This document shows positions 1 to 11,277 of a stretch of DNA of 64,000 nucleotides, piece after piece. The position numbers and the translations under genes were made by a program. Each line of letters starts with the position of its first letter. Within the stretch, counting starts at the first letter, position 1. Source of the DNA: Amblyomma americanum (lineage: Eukaryota > Arthropoda > Arachnida > Ixodida > Ixodidae); contig NC_135497.1 of assembly GCF_052857255.1 (NCBI RefSeq), forward strand, positions 348,456,799 through 348,520,798. The letters are read 5' to 3'. The notes below the pieces were generated by a model. That model was not told the origin of the DNA. It did no database searches and saw only the letters and a program-made list of their open reading frames with translations.

Positions 1-1790
1 AGCAATTGCATTTTCGAGGCGCTATCTTTCACACTACGTGCTGAAAGTGGCTCGTACCCCAATACCATACATCACAAGCCAAAAATTCCTCGGGTTGACA
101 TTTGACAGGTCACTGTCATGGTTCCTACATGTAGAACAGCTTAAAATCAAGCTCTCCTCTTACGCCTGTATCTTTCGTATGCTCTACACTACCAGAAAAG
201 GCTTCTCTACACATTCATTACTATGGCTGTATGGTGCGCTCTGTGAAGGCTTCCTATGCTACAGTCTCCCAGTTTTTCAGGGTATCTCACAAACATCAAA
301 CTCCTTGAATCTATGCAAGCTAATGCCTTAAGAATCTGCCTCGGCCTTCCCAAGACCATTTCCATAGTGGGTACTCTAGCAGAGAGCGGGCGTCTACATG
401 CATCAGTACTGCTAACCCAGGAGTTTCTTCGTGCCCAGATGTGGTTTGTGGCTCGTGTACCTCACCATCCATTCGCAGCGCGCTACATAGAGCAAGTTTC
501 CGACCTTCTCCCACCACACAACCAGTGCCCTGTCACGACCTCGTCTCCACCTTGGAGGTACACAGCATGGCAAATCAAGACAACAGTTCCAGGGATCAAA
601 AGAAAAACAAACACCCCCGGTCCTGCACTTAAATATTTTGCTCTTGAACACATTTATGGATGCTACAGTGCGCACCATCACATCTACACTGATGGCTCTA
701 TCGCATCCATCTCATCAGCAATTGGTGTCTGGGTTCGGGCAACGAGCACCACAAATTAGGCGTTCCTTAGTACACCGCTCATCGACTACAGCTACCGAGA
801 TGGCTGCTCGCAAGCAGCATTAACTTACGTTCTCCGAAAACCGCCAACAGCGTGGGTTATTTTCAGTGACTCTCGGGCTGCATTACGTTCTATACAGTCA
901 CCAGGAAACATTCAGGAGCCGATCGTCGATGACTTAAACAAATTCCACTCCGAGGCCTGTGAGCTCGGCCACTGTGTTGTGCTGCAGTGGTTACCCACTC
1001 ACTCTGGCCTTGCAGGCAAAGATTACGCTGACGGTGCAGCGAGGTCGGCGCATGGTGACACCACCTTGCTCCTACCTATACCATTTTCTCGCAATGATGG
1101 CGCGAGGCTTCTAACTACAAAATCCTGACAGATGCAACGCTCTTTGTGGTGTCATCTGCAGCATTAATACAGACCCCTTCTGCGCATCGACCCCACTGGT
1201 GGCTTCTGCATGCCGCGCAATACAACTAGACGTGATCAAAATGGCATCCACCGAATTCGCCTGGACGTTGCCTTCACTAAATCCTATTTACATAAAATTG
1301 TTGCGTCAAGTAGCCCTCTGTGGCCCACAAGTGGTTTGCCCGGGGATCTTCCACATGTGATCGCCCGCTGCCAACTCTTCAACACTCATCGCAAGGCACT
1401 TTTAAGTGCTTTAGGACTCCGACAGGATGACCCCGTGAACCTGGAGCATGTACTTTTACCCTGGAGGGACGCGGCTTCGGCTTTGCGCGGGACAAAATTA
1501 TTTTTAGTGTTTTTAAGAGACACGAGTTTAGTGGACATTATTTGACAATTATGTATTGGTGTGTGTGTTGTGAGTGCGTGAGTGGGCTTCATTTCACCAT
1601 TCACCCTTTCTCTTTCTCTTTTCCTGTTTTTCACTATCCTCAGCTCTACTCTTCTCTTTCATCCTCACCTGGAGTAGCAATCCAGGCAGACAACCAGGCA
1701 GACCTCTCCTGTTCCATTAAAGTCCTTCTCCTCTTCTCTCTGGAATGCGGACACAGAATTTCAACGCAGCAATCATCTGCCTAAGTACAT
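1..1790 (+). mobile_element. RNase H-bearing LINE, 5'-truncated copy 1
   Basis: This non-LTR retrotransposon fragment enters the window inside the RT thumb region and runs through an RNase H domain and a C-terminal tail into a 3' UTR. The 3' UTR ends near 1740-1790 with a pyrimidine-rich stretch and a CCATTAAAGTCCTTCTCC-type motif. The same terminal motif recurs at about 4862-4885 at the end of the next element, so the two are copies of one family in the same orientation. The order RT, RNase H, C-terminal zinc-finger-like segment fits the I-like LINE group; clade assignment is inference. Confidence 0.8.
38..1545 (+). pseudogene. LINE ORF2 remnant: RT thumb, RNase H, C-terminal tail
   Basis: The coding part is split over three frames. 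Positions 38-331 give the RT thumb, with FLGLTFDRSLSW and a hydrophobic YGALCEGFLCYSLPVF segment. Positions 256-759 continue through LCLGLPKT to the start of RNase H (YTDGSIASISSAIGVW). After a frameshift near 760-815 RNase H resumes with FSDSRAALRS and QWLPTHSGLAGKDYADGAA, which supply the second Asp and the HSGLAG...D motif. A further frame at 1210-1545 carries the C-terminal tail with FCMPRN and LPHVIARCQLFN. The frameshifts show it cannot make a functional polyprotein. RNase H would degrade the RNA strand during target-primed reverse transcription. Confidence 0.8.
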
Positions 1791-1799
1791 TGAGGTTGG

Positions 1800-4700
1800 T
1801 GGTGTTTTTTTTAAGTTCCCAGCGGCGTGAGACACGCTACAAGAGTTGGGAAGTTTTCGCTGGCATAGTAGAAATTCTGTAGCTCTCAAGCCTCGAATAT
1901 GAAAATTTCATTGATGCTGTAGCACGTGCTAAAACGTCGAGCAATCTGATTATGACTACCAAAAGTTTACTGAGCTGCAGTTGCTGAATATGTGCAACAG
2001 AGCAATTTGCCGCAGAGCGGAGAGACGAGCGCACAGGAGAATTATAGCGAATATATTAGCGTTGCTAGGCACTCACAGAAACATGTTCAGCTTCGTTTGG
2101 ACAAGCTGGAAAGACACGAACGGTGATCCATTTGCGCGAAGCTTGATGACAGAAAGCCTCTATTTAAGGTTTCGAGCAACATACTTATCGTCAGTAGTCA
2201 GCCCGCACCACTATATCCCTTCGAGTGGGCAGCTGTAAATGCGAATATTTCTCGTCTCGACGCAGCGGAAGCTTTATGTTCTAAGGTCATTGCTCGTTTA
2301 ACAGCTATATCAGTGCCACTGCCTCTCCAAGTGTTTTCCCCTTTACCTAATACTGCCCTCCTTGACGAACTGTTCACTATATATGGAAGAACTCCATATA
2401 CCCAGGACCAAAGACGTGAGTAGTAAGACCAGGATTCAGCTGCTGGAAGTTTATAACACCTCCTGGAAGACCAGCTGCGTTGAAACGTGTTGGAAGCGTG
2501 CGTTTGTCATATATGTACCCTCAAGCTTGGAAAACCATCAACTGACATAAACGCCTACCGTCCCGCTACACTTCTATCTGCGTCAAAAAACTGATGGCGA
2601 AAATGGTACACACCCTCGTTACCTGAGACCTGACGAACAGGAGAGTTTACCCTCCGACCATTTCTGGTGTCCGAAAAGGACGCAGCAGCGTTGACAACGT
2701 TATTGCCGTTACCAATTGTGTCAAACGCAGCAAAGCACAGCGGTCTATGACCATTGCGGCATTTCTTGACGTGAAGGGAGCCTTTGATAACACACACATG
2801 AAGCAATTAATTCAGCCTTACAATACTTGGCATTCGTGGATAAATCCATGCATCCCTTCTTTGGTGAAAATCAAATGTGTTGATTGATTTATTGATTTAT
2901 TTGATTGATGAATACGGGCTGTGTGACGATCCGCACGAAAGGCACATTTTCAGGTCAACAAGTGAAGGTGATACAGTACTGCATGAGATGTATAGCGGAG
3001 TGCCTCAGGAGAAGAATTTAAGTCATACCCTTTTAAATATCGCACTTGTTGGCTTGGAAAAATACTTGTCACCTTCAGTTTAAATCTTCTACGCAGATGA
3101 CATATGTGTATGGTATTCCGGACGCAACAGGCGCATTGTGAATAACCGTCTACAGAAGGCAATGGGCTTCATCAAATCATTTTTAAGTAAGCGCGGTCTT
3201 GTCATATCATCAGATAAATCCTCAAGATTTGCATTTTTGATCCGCGATCTTTCGTGCTGCGTGCTGAGAGTTGCTGGTGCCCAAATACCCTGGGTGACAT
3301 TTGGGGAGACAAGGTTCGCATTCTACAGGTCACTGTCATGGTCCCCACATGCACAACAGCTGAATATTAAGCTCTGGTCTTACGCCTCTATCTTTCTCAG
3401 GCGCTCGGCCACCAGAAGAATCCGCTCTACACCCTCATTAGTACTGCTCTATGGAGCGCTCTGACAAGGCCTTCTGCGCTACAGTGTTCCAACTCTTCAG
3501 GGTACCTCGCAAACAAATATCAAACTCTCTCAATCTATGCAAGCTAAAGCCTTGAGAATGTGCCTCGGCCTATTTGTATCAGTACTGCTAACATAAGAGG
3601 TACTTCGTGTCCAAGTGCGGTTCGTGGCTCCCTTACCATCCACTCTCAGCATACTGCATATAGGAAGTTACTGACGTTCTCGAGCTATCACAACCTCCTC
3701 CTCGTCTTGAGGTACGTATCGTGGAAAATCAAGACAACAGTCCCTGATATTAAAAAAAACAAACACCGCCGGTCCTGAATTTAAATAGTTAGCTCTTGAC
3801 TACCTTTATGGATGTTACAATGCACACCACCACAACTACACTGATTGCTCTATCACCTCCACTTCATCTGCGAGTGGCGTCTGGATTGGATCAGAGCGCA
3901 CCACAATTTCGGCGAAACTCAGTCACCGCACCTCAACTACTGTTATTGAGCTGGCTGCTCTGCGAGCAGCATTTACTTACATTCTGCAGCAACCGCCAAC
4001 AGCGCTGGTTATCTTCAGTGACTGTCGCACTTCACTATAATCTATAAAGTCATCAGGCAGCTTCCAGGAGCAGAGCGTTGACGACTTGAGAAGATAACGC
4101 AGAGACATGTGAGATACGCCACCGCGTTGTGCTGCAGGGGTTACCCGCTCGCTGCGGCCTCGCAGGCAAACGATCACGCTTACGGTGCAGAGAGGCCGGT
4201 GCATGGCGGCGCGCTCTTGCTGCTCCTATTCGCACCATTTTCTCGTAGTGATGGCACGATGCCTCTGGCCAATAAATCCTCTCAGAAGCAACGCTGTTTG
4301 TGGTGCGATCCACAGCGTCAATATACACCCCTTCTTCGTATCGATCCCACTTGTGACTTCTGCATGCCACGCAATTTAGATAGACATGATCGTAACTGCC
4401 TCCACCGAATTCGACAATGCGTTGCCTTCGCTAAATTCTAACTTCATAAAATTGATGTAACAAGTAGCCCTCTGTGCCCGACATGAAGTGCGGGCGAGGA
4501 TTTTCAATACTTGATTTGCCGCTGCAAACATTTAATATCTATCGCTAGGCACTGTTAAGTGCATTAGGACTCCGTCAGGACTGCCCCGTACACCTAGAGC
4601 ATGTCTCTGGACCCCCGTGTGATGTCTGTTCGGCTGTGTGAGGGACGAAAGCATGATTAGCCTTGCTTAGAGACACATATTTGATGGACACCCTTTGATA

Positions 4701-4950
4701 ATCATGTGTGTGTGTGAGTGCTGAGTATGCTTGGTTTCACCCTTCTCGCTTTCTTTTTTCCCTTTTACACTCTCTTCACCCTCTTCTGCTGCTCTAGTCT
4801 TTTCTTTCAGCCTCACCTGGAGCAGCATGCTAGTCTAACAACCAGGCAGACCTCTCCTTTATTTACTAAAGTCTTTCTCCTCTTCCTCTTCTTTCCCAAA
4901 AGAAACAGTGGCCTGTGTGCGTGTGTATGCATGCAGTCTTCATGATGCCC
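1800..4950 (+). mobile_element. RNase H-bearing LINE, copy 2 of the same family
   Basis: A longer, more decayed copy of the family at 1-1790 lies directly downstream in the same orientation. It starts in the EN-RT linker (no endonuclease motif found) and extends to a 3' UTR at about 4700-4890. That UTR shares with copy 1 the block CTCACCTGGAG, a CAACCAGGCAGACCTCTCCT block and a final AAAGTCTTTCTCCTCTTC. The junction near 1790-1840 is where copy 1's tail ends; I saw no clear target duplication. Head-to-tail same-family copies could come from independent insertion or a segmental duplication. Confidence 0.75.
1850..4445 (+). pseudogene. LINE ORF2 remnant: linker, RT, thumb, RNase H
   Basis: The coding sequence is broken by many stops and frameshifts. 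The linker region near 1980-2040 reads as an Arg-rich segment (CRRAERRAHRRI), as is common between EN and RT in LINEs. RT fingers appear near 2545 (YRPATLLSASK), motif A near 2757-2795 (IAAFLDVKGAFDNTHM), the template-grip region near 2990 (SGVPQ...) and motif C near 3090 (FYADDICVWYSG). The thumb follows at 3138-3464, and RNase H (YTDCSITSTSSASGVW, then FSDCRTSL) at about 3824-4035. A tail equivalent to copy 1 (FCMPRNLDRHDRN) lies near 4355-4440. Comparison with copy 1 is the main support for the later domains. Confidence 0.75.
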
Positions 4951-5578
4951 ACACTGTAAAAATCATCTTCACTCAGCTTCACCCCACTCACGCCCACCTC
5001 CAGCAGATGCAGCCGAGGCTGAGATCTCTGAATGCTGCATGTACGCCTTCGGCCAAGCATTCTACATATGAAGGCCAACAAGCATAAGCCTCTCATCTCT
5101 GATAACAAAAACCAGAAGTGCAACAGCGCCAGGCAGATATATCACCGGACCGAGAATTAAAGATCCAGCAGTCAAAGAACAGCTTAGCAAAACTACCCAC
5201 TAGAGATTGACACCTAATCTCTTTACAAGCAGAATAATTTCAGCGCATCCGCATAAACCAAAATCATTTTATCGCAGTTGCGTTTTATTACAGTAGAATC
5301 TTTCCGAGCATAATGATTATCGCATGCCAGCCAGCGCATGCATTTCCGCATTACCCTTTGTGTAATCGCTACATATTTTTCCCTTAAGCATCTGTGTCAC
5401 ACTCACAAGCCCGCCTTGTTTATTTCCGTCGCATGCAGCAAAGATTTTTAGAATCCTGACGCAAAAAAAATGGAGGGAACTATGAAACTACTCCTTAAGG
5501 GTATGACGCGATAGCGTTTTGGGTTAATTTTCATATATGCAGAAGCTCGTTCTCTACTTTACATTGATAGGTCCCTGC
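4951..5578. other. No recognisable gene
   Basis: AT-moderate sequence with no coding signal I can support. A short block at about 5493-5525 (CTTAAGGG...GCGATAGCG) resembles sequence at about 20303-20330, so part of it is probably an old interspersed repeat. Confidence 0.4.
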
Positions 5579-5925
5579 GACTCATCATGCGCCTCCTAGC
5601 GCAGCGGTGAAGCGGCGAATGGATAAAGCACTGCCCTCCAATAAGCGGTGCTCCCAGCGGTGGGCCTTGTGCGAGCCAGGTTCCAGTTCTCGAGCGATAA
5701 ATCATTATTTTAACTGCCACCTGCCAGAGTGGGTATTCCGCTAATCATCCGGTAGGCAGGTTGTGACGACACTGCAAGGCCACGTGACCTAGACAGCCCA
5801 ACAACCTCCCATGTTGCTCTCTGGGCTCCACTTGCCAGCCATTCTCTTGATTTTTCATTCACAACGCCAACGCCGACTCTGGATTTTCGGGAAAAACAAA
5901 CTGCGCCAATTTATACACCTGCAAT
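5579..5925 (+). repeat. tRNA-headed SINE-like repeat
   Basis: The head contains an RNA polymerase III A-box-like segment (TAGCGCAGCGGTGAAGCGG, about 5588) and, roughly 85 bp on, a B-box-like segment (CAGGTTCCAGTTCTCG, about 5678), so it appears tRNA-derived. The body contains GGCAGGTTGTGACGACAC and GGCCACGTGACC. The tail (CAACGCCAACGCCGACTC) resembles the tail at about 20205-20230. It differs from the Ruka-like SINE elsewhere in the window. A tRNA fold was not checked, and the distance between boxes and the lack of an intact acceptor argue against a functional tRNA gene. Confidence 0.55.
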
Positions 5926-5934
5926 TTTTAATAT

Positions 5935-6155
5935 TTATTGTAATATCTGGGGTTTAACATGTCGAAGATTCAGAGGGTCTATCAGTTGCGCTGTAGTGGA
6001 ATTCTCCAGATTAAACTAGACCAGCTGGTGTGCTTCAACGTGGGCTGACAGCACTCAGCACAAGCAGGTTTCTGCATTTCCCTGCAATTTAAATGCGGCC
6101 CCCGCGACCTTGTGGTGAGCAGCCGAACGCCACCGCCACTGAGCCATCGTGAGGG
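5935..6155 (-). repeat. Ruka-like SINE, old copy
   Basis: On the minus strand the head reads GATGGCTCAGTGGCGGTGG and then GCGTTCGGCTGCTCACC, matching the A-box region of the better copies at 51628-51873. The body and tail (plus strand: GGGGTTTAACATGTCGAAG near 5949 and GTGGAATTCTCCAG near 5997) correspond to the tail of the same copy. The B-box segment is largely deleted. It belongs to the subfamily whose tail ends in TTAAACCCCATAAACCAAACC-like sequence. Confidence 0.6.
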
Positions 6156-7094
6156 GTGTTCTTTGCTATTTGCTCTCTGACAACGAATGCCTCGGAAAGT
6201 AAATTTTGGAGAACGTCGTTAGGTCATTGCGCCTAAGCCTCACTTATTTACGGTACATTGCCCAAAGAAAGGGAATCTACTCGCACTCAGTCCTATATTA
6301 TTAGAACAGTGCGAACAATTCGATTAAAACCAGTCGCAAACGTGCAAGAGTGGAATCTCTAAAATACTTTAAATTTTACATCAATATAGTGTACAATGCT
6401 TTACAACTGCCGAAAGCAGATTACAGAAGCGCCAATTAAATGTCTTCCCTGAAACGAGACACCCCACAACTTTGTTCTCGCATAGGCCTTGTGCCATGTT
6501 TGCGTTGAATCACGAAAACACCTTTCCGTGTATAAATCTGGAGGTTAGCACTTTAATTTTGTCTAAAAAAAACAAAAATGTATTCCGGGTTGCAAAAAAA
6601 GTGTAGCAAAATCAAGTCACAAACCGGCTCGGTACGGTTCCTTAGAAGCCGGGTTGTCCGAACCCTGGTTTGGAGCGCCCGATATTCGGCCTAGAAATGA
6701 TCTTGACCTATTTAAGGACGTGTGACATACCAAGCAAAGGCCAATTTGGAGATGGCCCTGCAGAATAAGGATGACAACACAAGGTTTGGCACCTGAAGCA
6801 CGTTCCAAATATGAGGAAACCTGAAATTTGTTATTGGAATGAGTTTGACCGAATTTGATTGCCGGCGATTCTGAGTGCTCTCGGGTGGAAGACAGCCTTG
6901 GCCTAGCCTAAAAATGGAAGACTTCTACCTCCAAAAATTGGCTGACCTACCCTGCAATATTTTAAAATTGAGTTGACCCACGTTTGGAACCGACCTGGGA
7001 CACTACAAAATGTGTGGGCCACACCACAAATTTGCGTGGCCCCGACATTTGGGCCCTTCACCGTGCTTTCGTACAATATTTCTTGAAAAGCAAT
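6156..7094. other. No recognisable gene
   Basis: I see no convincing coding frame, tRNA or known repeat. Several near-identical word families (CCTGG...TTGG...GACC) recur at 6660-7030 in a loosely periodic way, which may be an ancient repeat. Confidence 0.35.
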
Positions 7095-7353
7095 GAAAAG
7101 ACTTCATTCACACAGCGCAAAAGACGAACACGGACAAGAGGGAAGACATCACAAAGCGCCGACTTCAACAAAGTTTATTGCTGTGCGCAGAGAATACATA
7201 TAGAGTGCCGCGGGCATGCGCAGCAACGAAAAGGAAAGTCATGTTAAGACTGGTAGCAGCGCCAAACCGCCTGAAACACATTATCATCGGTGCAAGGAAG
7301 AAAACATAAAGGTAGAACCTAAAATCCCGGACGCAAAGAATAACAAAAATATA

Positions 7354-8153
7354 TTACCCTAGTTCGAAATTCCAAGACACACGACGCTCCTTCTCACTAA
7401 ACAACACCGATGGAGTGCTGACATAGTAATATCCTTTCTCCGAGATCTCACCAGCCTCAGCTATCTCCCTGGCTCTTTTGCTGACATACTTATGAAGGAT
7501 TGTGGTTCTTCCCAATAAGAGAACACGTTCTCTACACTGTTGACAATAACAGCAGTGCATGGCGAGATGACGAGGAGCACCGATGACGCTTTTGCTATGT
7601 TCCATGAGCCTCATTTAAGACATCTGTGCGTTTGACCAATATATGCTCGGCCACAGGGAAAATGTGTCGAGTATACTACGTCTTTCGCGCGCCCTGCTGC
7701 TGGCTGCCTGTTCCTAACAGTGCAGGAATTGCTCACAGTAACGGTGTAATTCACCTTCTTGCACAGTTTTGATAGCCTCTCTGGTGCGGAAAACACCACA
7801 TGTACACCTTCTCCTCTCCCTATTTTCTTGAGCTGGTGGGCGAACGTGTGCATGTAAGGTAATACCGTTACATTTTTTATCCAACCTGTGTCAGCCCGGC
7901 CGTTGTTTGGAACCACTTTCCTGCTTTCTTTGAGCATGTTTTCGGTAACCGAGAACAAGAGTGTACATGGGCAGCCAGACCCGCTCAACCAGGTCAACTG
8001 GCTAGAGAACGCAGAATCCAGTCGATCCTCACACGATTTCGCGAGAGCACTGCAAAAGCAAGACTTTACAATTGCTCGTTTAACTAGTTTTGAGTGGGCT
8101 GAACCAGAAGGAAGTACAGGTTTGCTTCCTCGCGGTTCATAAGCCCGATACAC
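7354..8153 (-). pseudogene. Penelope-like GIY-YIG endonuclease domain
   Basis: The 8153-7611 frame ends with VVYSTHFPCGRAYIGQTHRCLK region residues: a VY...(C)G.AYIGQT block, the signature of Penelope-type GIY-YIG nucleases that nick target DNA to prime reverse transcription. The second half continues in the adjacent frame 7614-7354 with EHSKSVIGAPRHLAMHC, a CYCQQCRERV cysteine cluster, and KRAREIAEAGEI...CYYVSTPSVLFSEKE-like residues. The latter correspond to the REIxEA...CVSxPSxxLxxxE segment of the family. One stop/frameshift at about 7611 splits the domain. Cys-rich residues around the catalytic block are a known feature of this lineage. Confidence 0.78.
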
Positions 8154-8293
8154 ATGGTCAGCGGAAAAATAAATACCTAGGTCAAGAAATCTGGATAATA
8201 TGTCACAGCCACTTCATGCGTCAATATATGTGATTGAAGGCCTTATGAAAACACCGATAAGATATTGAACATATTTGCCTGATCGGAAATATC

Positions 8294-9060
8294 TTATGCG
8301 TTGGTAAAAACGAGAAAATCATCAACATATCTCAAAATGCCTGCAAAACCGGACCCACCACTTCTGCGTTTCAGCTCTCGGTACCGCTCCGCTAGAAAAA
8401 TGTCGCTCAAAACAGGAGCAATGTAGGAGCTAATGCGTATTCCGTTTCTTTGTGCGACGAGGGTACCTTCGCAAACTGCGAATGTAGACTTCAGGTAAGT
8501 TGAAAGCATTTCCAGAAAGGTATCGATGGATAAACCACTATTGTTCTGAAACGAACACATCCCGTGTCCGTCTCTGCAGTTCCTAATACTGATCAAAACA
8601 TTGTCCTGCGGAAGAGAATAATAATGGTCTTTAATGTCGACTGAGAAAGCCGACAGGGTCGCCTTGGGCCTTTCCTTAAGAGATCGGGTCACCTCGTCAT
8701 AGCTCTTCACCTTGAAATGGTCGTCAATAGTAAGACCATTTAAATTTTGCTGCAGACACCTTGCAAGCGACTTCTGTTATGTTCCATTATCAGAGATAAT
8801 TACCCGCAGAAGGCAGTCCACTTTAATAGTTTTTGCTGCGAAGAAACGTTCCAAGTCGACCTTTTCCGCCCTGTCTATGGACTTAACAAACTTAGCCAAA
8901 TTCATGGCGCTGCATAATCTTTTTGCCGCACTTTTTACAGGCTCCAAGCGTACCTCATTTCTTCTATCGAACACCGAGAACACAGCTTCCGCTGCTTCCG
9001 CTTTCTACGTGTTTTCTTTGCACTATGTGAATGAAAGCGTTAAACACCACTCGCCCAGCA
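8294..9060 (-). pseudogene. Penelope-like RT domain
   Basis: The 138-residue frame at 8294-8710 carries RT palm motifs: motif A-like FSVDIKDHYYSLPQD near its residues 22-36, a motif B-like segment AQRNGIRISSYIAPVLSDIF, and motif C ILRYVDDFLVF near the end. The YVDD core holds the catalytic aspartates. Upstream on the minus strand, 8777-8983 in another frame gives a basic N-terminal region (FDRRNEVRLEPVKSAAKRL). A stop or frameshift separates the two pieces. The GG-rich loop before motif C (RRSGGSGFAG) is typical of this family by recall. The sequence shows inactivation by frame breaks rather than loss of the catalytic motif. Confidence 0.8.
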
Positions 9061-9267
9061 ACTGATTTTAATGTAAAGCCGCCAGCCAATTTTCAAGTCA
9101 CTTCCATTCCAGACAACCAAGTGTGGCGGAATGTACCGCGTGACGCCATTTGTTATGAGGGTATTTCTGCAAAAAGCCGACGGGACGGCGGCACTTGTTT
9201 CTTCCTTTCTTTTTCTACTCGCTACTTTATTCCTTCCTCAAGATCCACTTTTTTATTTTGTTTTGCC

Positions 9268-9311
9268 CCCGCCGCGGTGGCTCAGTGGTTATTGCGCCCG
9301 GCTACTGATCC
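9268..9311 (+). repeat. Ruka-like SINE, left part of a split copy
   Basis: CCCCGCCGCGGTGGCTCAGTG followed by GGTTATTGCGCCCGGCTACTGATCC matches the 5' tRNA-like head of other copies in the window (compare the reverse complement at 25750-25817). The match stops exactly after GCTACTGATCC (9301-9311). The same SINE resumes at 18143, again starting with GCTACTGATCC, so an 8.8 kb insertion splits it. Confidence 0.75.
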
Positions 9312-9480
9312 TGCTGCTTATTTAATATCTGCTACAGGTCCCATTTGGACTCAAGATATTAAACTTATTTTTGAAAATGTAGCGCAGTGCTTGAAGCTTG
9401 CTTCACTTCCGCCTCAGGTTGGCCCGGTATTGCACTGCCTCCGGGATCTCCCAGGGGCATTATAGCGCGCGTCTTTTCTT

Positions 9481-9755
9481 TGGCAGCAGGGGAGAGCGAA
9501 GAACGCACGTCTTGACGCACCTTTCTTGTTGCCACAGATAAAGGCCCCGGAATCTAGCTGATCTGCACCTGTGCACGGCTCCACGTGGCTGCGCCCGGAA
9601 TCGTGATATCAGCCTTCGCTGACGTCACGGCACTGCAACACCACCAGGGACTCGGCCTACAAATACCGGACGTTCTCACGGGCAAGGCCACTTGGCAGCA
9701 GGGGACAGCGAAGAACGCACCTCTTGACGCACCTTTCTTGTTGCCACAGGTCGAA
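9481..9755 (+). repeat. Direct repeat in LINE 5' UTR (promoter-monomer-like)
   Basis: About 58-60 bp beginning GGCAGCAGGGGAGAGCGAAG at 9482 recurs at 9694 as GGCAGCAGGGGACAGCGAAG, with only about three mismatches and a period of 212 bp. Both copies end in CTTTCTTGTTGCCACAG. Repeated 5' UTR units carrying an internal promoter are known in some LINEs; promoter function here is inference. Confidence 0.75.
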
Positions 9756-9842
9756 ACTTTTTTTTATTTGTAAATTTTTTTTGCTGTCTTGCTGCAGCCA
9801 ATATTGAGTGTTCTGTGTGTTTGTGCGTGAGAGCTTGATAAC

Positions 9843-10570
9843 ATGAGCGAGCTACACGATTTCAAAGATCAGCTAGAGAAAGAAATGAAAAAATTCAAAA
9901 ACAGATTGAGCAGCAGCTTAAAACGGAGCTGAAAGAAGTGGAAGAGAGCCTTCCATATTTAAACGAACAGTATCAGGAGACGAAAAACCAAAATGAGCTG
10001 CTAGAGAAGGAAAATAAAGCACTGAAGAAAGAAAACGATGCTTTGAAAAGTGAGTACCGAAATGCAAAGAAACAACTTGATGACCATGAGACCAGAATCC
10101 TCACAAGTGAACAGTACTCTCGAAACCGCAACTTAGAAATTAAAGGGATTAAGGAAGAAAAAGATGAGAATATTGTCGCAATACTAAGTGACGTTGGCAC
10201 TGCTTTGAATGAGCCCGTGACTGCAAATGACATTGAAGTCTGCCGCAGGGTTAAAACTCGAAATAAAAATGCAGTTCCTAACATAATTGTGCAATTCAAG
10301 CACCGATCAAAACGTTACTCAGTGCTCCAGAGGACAAGAAAGGTTAGGCTTTACACTACTGACTTTGGGTGGTCAGATGCAAACCCTATATATCTAAACG
10401 AACATCTTTGCCCGACGCTGAAGAAGCTGATGTTTAAAGCTGTGGAAAAATAGAAATCCTGTGGTTGTAAATTTGTGTGCGCAAGGAACGGAAAGATTTT
10501 CGCTCGCCAAGAAGAAGCGTCAACAGTAATCCACATCAGAAATGAGCAAGATGTTGAAAAGATAGTGTGA
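9843..10570 (+). pseudogene. LINE ORF1: coiled coil plus RRM-like nucleic-acid-binding protein
   Basis: The likely start is ATG at 9843 (MSELHDFKDQLEKEMKK...). A one-base frameshift near 9890 moves the frame to the long stretch 9938-10453. The N-terminal half is a Glu/Lys/Gln-rich coiled coil (ETKNQNELLEKENKALKKEN). The middle contains SRNRNLEIKGIKEEKDEN, the hallmark beginning of the RRM-like domain of LINE ORF1 proteins, followed by DIEVCRRV. A TAG at 10451 interrupts the C-terminal domain, which continues in the same frame (NGKIFARQEEASTVIHIRNE) to TGA at 10568. Such proteins trimerise and coat the LINE RNA. ORF2 begins 10 bp after the stop, so the two genes are almost contiguous. Confidence 0.75.
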
Positions 10571-11277
10571 CCGCATCAATATGCAGCCTAGATTTTTGCC
10601 GCCATCAGGAATGGCGATGGAACCTCATGAAGTAAATCACATTGCTGTCTCTGAGAGCATAAATGAAATTAAGTGCTTTCACCTGAATATAAGATCAGTG
10701 TGCAATAAACAAGATTTACTTAATATTCTACTAGAAAAATTTAACTTCGATTTTGAGGTAATAATGCTTAGAGAAACTTGGCTTCATTCAGAGTATGATA
10801 ATATCACTGATGACAGGTACAATACATATTGTCTGAATCGAACTCGGAATGGTGGTGGCGGTCTGTTGTTACACACACATAACAAAATGTATAGAGTGTG
10901 ATTTGCTTGATCAGTTTTCTATTGTTTCCGATGATGTAGAGTGCCTTACTGCCATAAGTCAAGGGCATCTTATAGCTGTCATGTATCGTCCTCCTAATAC
11001 AGTTGTTGACTCTTTTCTTAGTCACCTTGAAGGCATCCTTAATTATGCAAGCAAGAACAACCTCAACTTGTTTTTGGGTGGTGATTTCAATATTGACCTG
11101 ATGACTAAATCTAACACTCAGCAGTGCCTAGAAACCATACTTTTATCACACTCCTGTCACAATGTTATCAAAGACGCTACACGCATAACAACAACGTCGT
11201 GTACCTTATTGGACGTCTTTGAACTGAACAAAGTTGCAAGAAGTGGCCCTCGATAGTTCCACGTTAGTGCTTTTATT

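Larger units (their letters stand above)
7095..9065 (-). mobile_element. Penelope-like element (RT plus GIY-YIG)
   Basis: A retroelement on the minus strand with an RT related to telomerase-type RTs followed by a GIY-YIG endonuclease: the domain order that defines canonical Penelope-like elements. The 3' side near 7098-7190 carries ACAGCGCAAAAGACGAACAC and then GCGCCGACTTCAACAAAG, which may be the terminal region. The 5' limit is approximate, set where recognisable protein similarity ends near 9060. No terminal repeat pair was identified, and no hammerhead ribozyme core (CTGATGA plus GAAA) was seen. Reading frames are broken, so it is inactive. Confidence 0.8.

Noticed and set aside
5583..5700. 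Functional tRNA gene
   Set aside because: A- and B-box-like words are present, but spacing and flanking sequence fit a SINE head; no acceptor stem was evident by eye.
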